From NCBI RefSeq assembly GCF_009833085.1, contig NZ_QRBZ01000011.1:1-64000 (forward strand): a DNA stretch of 64,000 nt, in the 5' to 3' direction. The notes under the pieces are model-generated. The model was given only the letters and a program-made list of their open reading frames with translations. It had not been told where the DNA came from and ran no database searches. The translations under genes and the position numbers were made by a program. The DNA is from Nitrosomonas oligotropha (GTDB taxonomy: Bacteria; Pseudomonadota; Gammaproteobacteria; Burkholderiales; Nitrosomonadaceae). This document shows, in pieces, positions 62,953 through 64,000 of this stretch (positions are counted from its first letter, which is position 1; every line of letters starts with the position of its first letter).

Positions 62953-64000
62953 TTATAACCGGTTGTGCTGCAATGCCACCCATGCCTGGCCTAACGCAAT
63001 CGCGCTGTCGTCCGGCAGCATTTGCCGCGCGCTGAATATTTTCAGAGACGATGCGGTCAAACGGCGGATCAAACCGTGCCGCAGTATCGCGTTATGAAAA
63101 CACCCGCCCCCCAGCGCCACATGCGAAATAGCATGTTGTTCGGCCGCCTGTTCAATCCATGCCGCCAATCCGGCAATCAGAGTGGCATGAAATAGCGCGG
63201 CGGTGTGTGCAACATCGTGTCCGGCATCACGGCAATCGATCAGTGCCGACAGTAACGGTGAGAAATCCAGCCTGTTGTCAGTGCCGATGCGGTAGCCGTC
63301 CATCAGTGCAGCGGTTTTCCCATGTTCTTCAGCAAGTTGCTGCAATTGAATGGCGGCTTGCGCTTCGTGCGATTGAATCGCGTTGACGCCCAGTAATCCG
63401 GCCGCTGCGTCAAATAAACGCCCCATGCTGGAGGTGTGCGGGCAATTCAGGTTTTTTGCCAGCATCGTGGCAACCGTCGCAGCCGCCGGTTGATCCGGGA
63501 AACGCCGGGTAATTTCAGCGCCGCGGTTTAAAAGGTATAACGCCGCCGCAGCTATGCGCCACGGCTCCTGTGCGGCGCGGTCGCCGCCTGGCAGAGCCAA
63601 GGTCGTCAGGTGTCCCAGCCGGTCAAAACGGGCGCCATCGGCCAACAGTAGCTCGCCGCCCCAAGGTGTGTTATCCGTTCCCAGACCGACGCCATCCAAC
63701 GCCAGACCCAATACCGGTTGAGTCAATTGGTGTTCGGCGCAAATGGCGGCGATGTGGGCATGATGGTGTTGCACGGCCAATACGGGAATATGCCGCTGTC
63801 CGGCGTAAGTTTGCGCAAATTGCGTGCTGTAAAAATCCGGGTGCAGGTCGTGCGTGACGATTTCCGGCTGAATGGCATAATCCAGACACAGGCGCTGCAC
63901 GGTTCGATCCAATTGCTCACGAGCCTCCACCGTTGCCAAGTCGCCAATCAGCGGGGAGATATGCGCGCTATTGCCTCGCGTCACACAAATAGTATTTTTC
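62953..64000 (-). CDS. hypF: HypF, carbamoyl-transfer (Kae1-like) domain, partial
   Basis: The C-terminal part of the [NiFe]-hydrogenase maturation protein HypF. The frame stays open to the right edge: the last residues read (K)NTICVTRGNSAHISPLIGD, which is the HypF/Kae1-like domain. Metal- and nucleotide-site phrases are VQHHHAHIAA, SSMGRLFDAAAG and ALGGGCFHNAILR. The N-terminal acylphosphatase, zinc-finger and YrdC domains lie beyond the window. Its presence suggests a [NiFe]-hydrogenase elsewhere, unless the gene is a leftover. Confidence 0.93.
   Translation of the reverse strand, partial: KNTICVTRGNSAHISPLIGDLATVEAREQLDRTVQRLCLDYAIQPEIVTHDLHPDFYSTQFAQTYAGQRHIPVLAVQHHHAHIAAICAEHQLTQPVLGLALDGVGLGTDNTPWGGELLLADGARFDRLGHLTTLALPGGDRAAQEPWRIAAAALYLLNRGAEITRRFPDQPAAATVATMLAKNLNCPHTSSMGRLFDAAAGLLGVNAIQSHEAQAAIQLQQLAEEHGKTAALMDGYRIGTDNRLDFSPLLSALIDCRDAGHDVAHTAALFHATLIAGLAAWIEQAAEQHAISHVALGGGCFHNAILRHGLIRRLTASSLKIFSARQMLPDDSAIALGQAWVALQHNRL

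Overview
The window looks like chromosome of a betaproteobacterial chemolithoautotroph, most like Nitrosomonas and its relatives (order Nitrosomonadales). The grounds are inferential: gene order (dapF-DUF484-xerC-hslV-hslU; dusB-fis-purH-purD), several PEP-CTERM proteins, a complete lateral flgA/flgB-L block, and a large inorganic-carbon uptake locus of the DAB type, all in AT-leaning DNA of moderate GC. No rRNA, tRNA, CRISPR array, insertion sequence or prophage was seen.

Layout. 1-9.3 kb is housekeeping: the end of an unknown gene, a small membrane protein, an acetyltransferase, dapF, a DUF484 protein, xerC, hslVU, a PEP-CTERM protein, an FmdB-type zinc-ribbon protein, aspS and nudB. 9.3-21.9 kb, all on the minus strand, is the most notable region. 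Read in transcription order it holds a NuoM-like subunit, a very long DabA (DUF2309), a NuoL-like DabB, two more NuoM-like subunits and a CsoSCA-like carbonic anhydrase. Beyond a probable terminator come a small acidic protein and a SulP transporter broken by a one-base frameshift. A 665-base control region with seven same-direction GTGAAT motifs separates this operon from a divergent 84-residue membrane protein.

22.9-35.4 kb is mixed: an RNA uracil methyltransferase, msrB, an NhaC antiporter and a small membrane protein, three PEP-CTERM genes around a LuxR-type regulator, hemJ, an M32 carboxypeptidase, a penicillin-binding peptidase, a small secreted protein, an Mth938-like protein and an acyl carrier protein. 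35.5-47.0 kb is the flagellar rod/hook block: flgA divergent from flgBCDEFGHIJ and flgKL, with a possible sigma-54 site before flgB and a possible sigma-28 site before flgK. 47.0-52.4 kb on the minus strand has dusB-fis-purH-purD and a ubiquinone-type hydroxylase. 52.7-64 kb carries an ankyrin protein, a Sel1 lipoprotein, a class I aldolase, two two-component pairs flanking comEC, an Hsp33 with an incomplete zinc site, and the C-terminal part of hypF, which runs off the right edge.

How it works together. The DAB-type complex is expected to couple an ion gradient to one-way hydration of CO2 at DabA, accumulating bicarbonate. The co-oriented carbonic anhydrase and the damaged SulP transporter fit the same carbon economy. 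No carboxysome shell genes lie in the window, so a CsoSCA-type enzyme encoded beside a membrane CO2-hydrating complex, together with three NuoM-like subunits of which one has lost conserved ionisable residues, is the best candidate for an undescribed variant system here.
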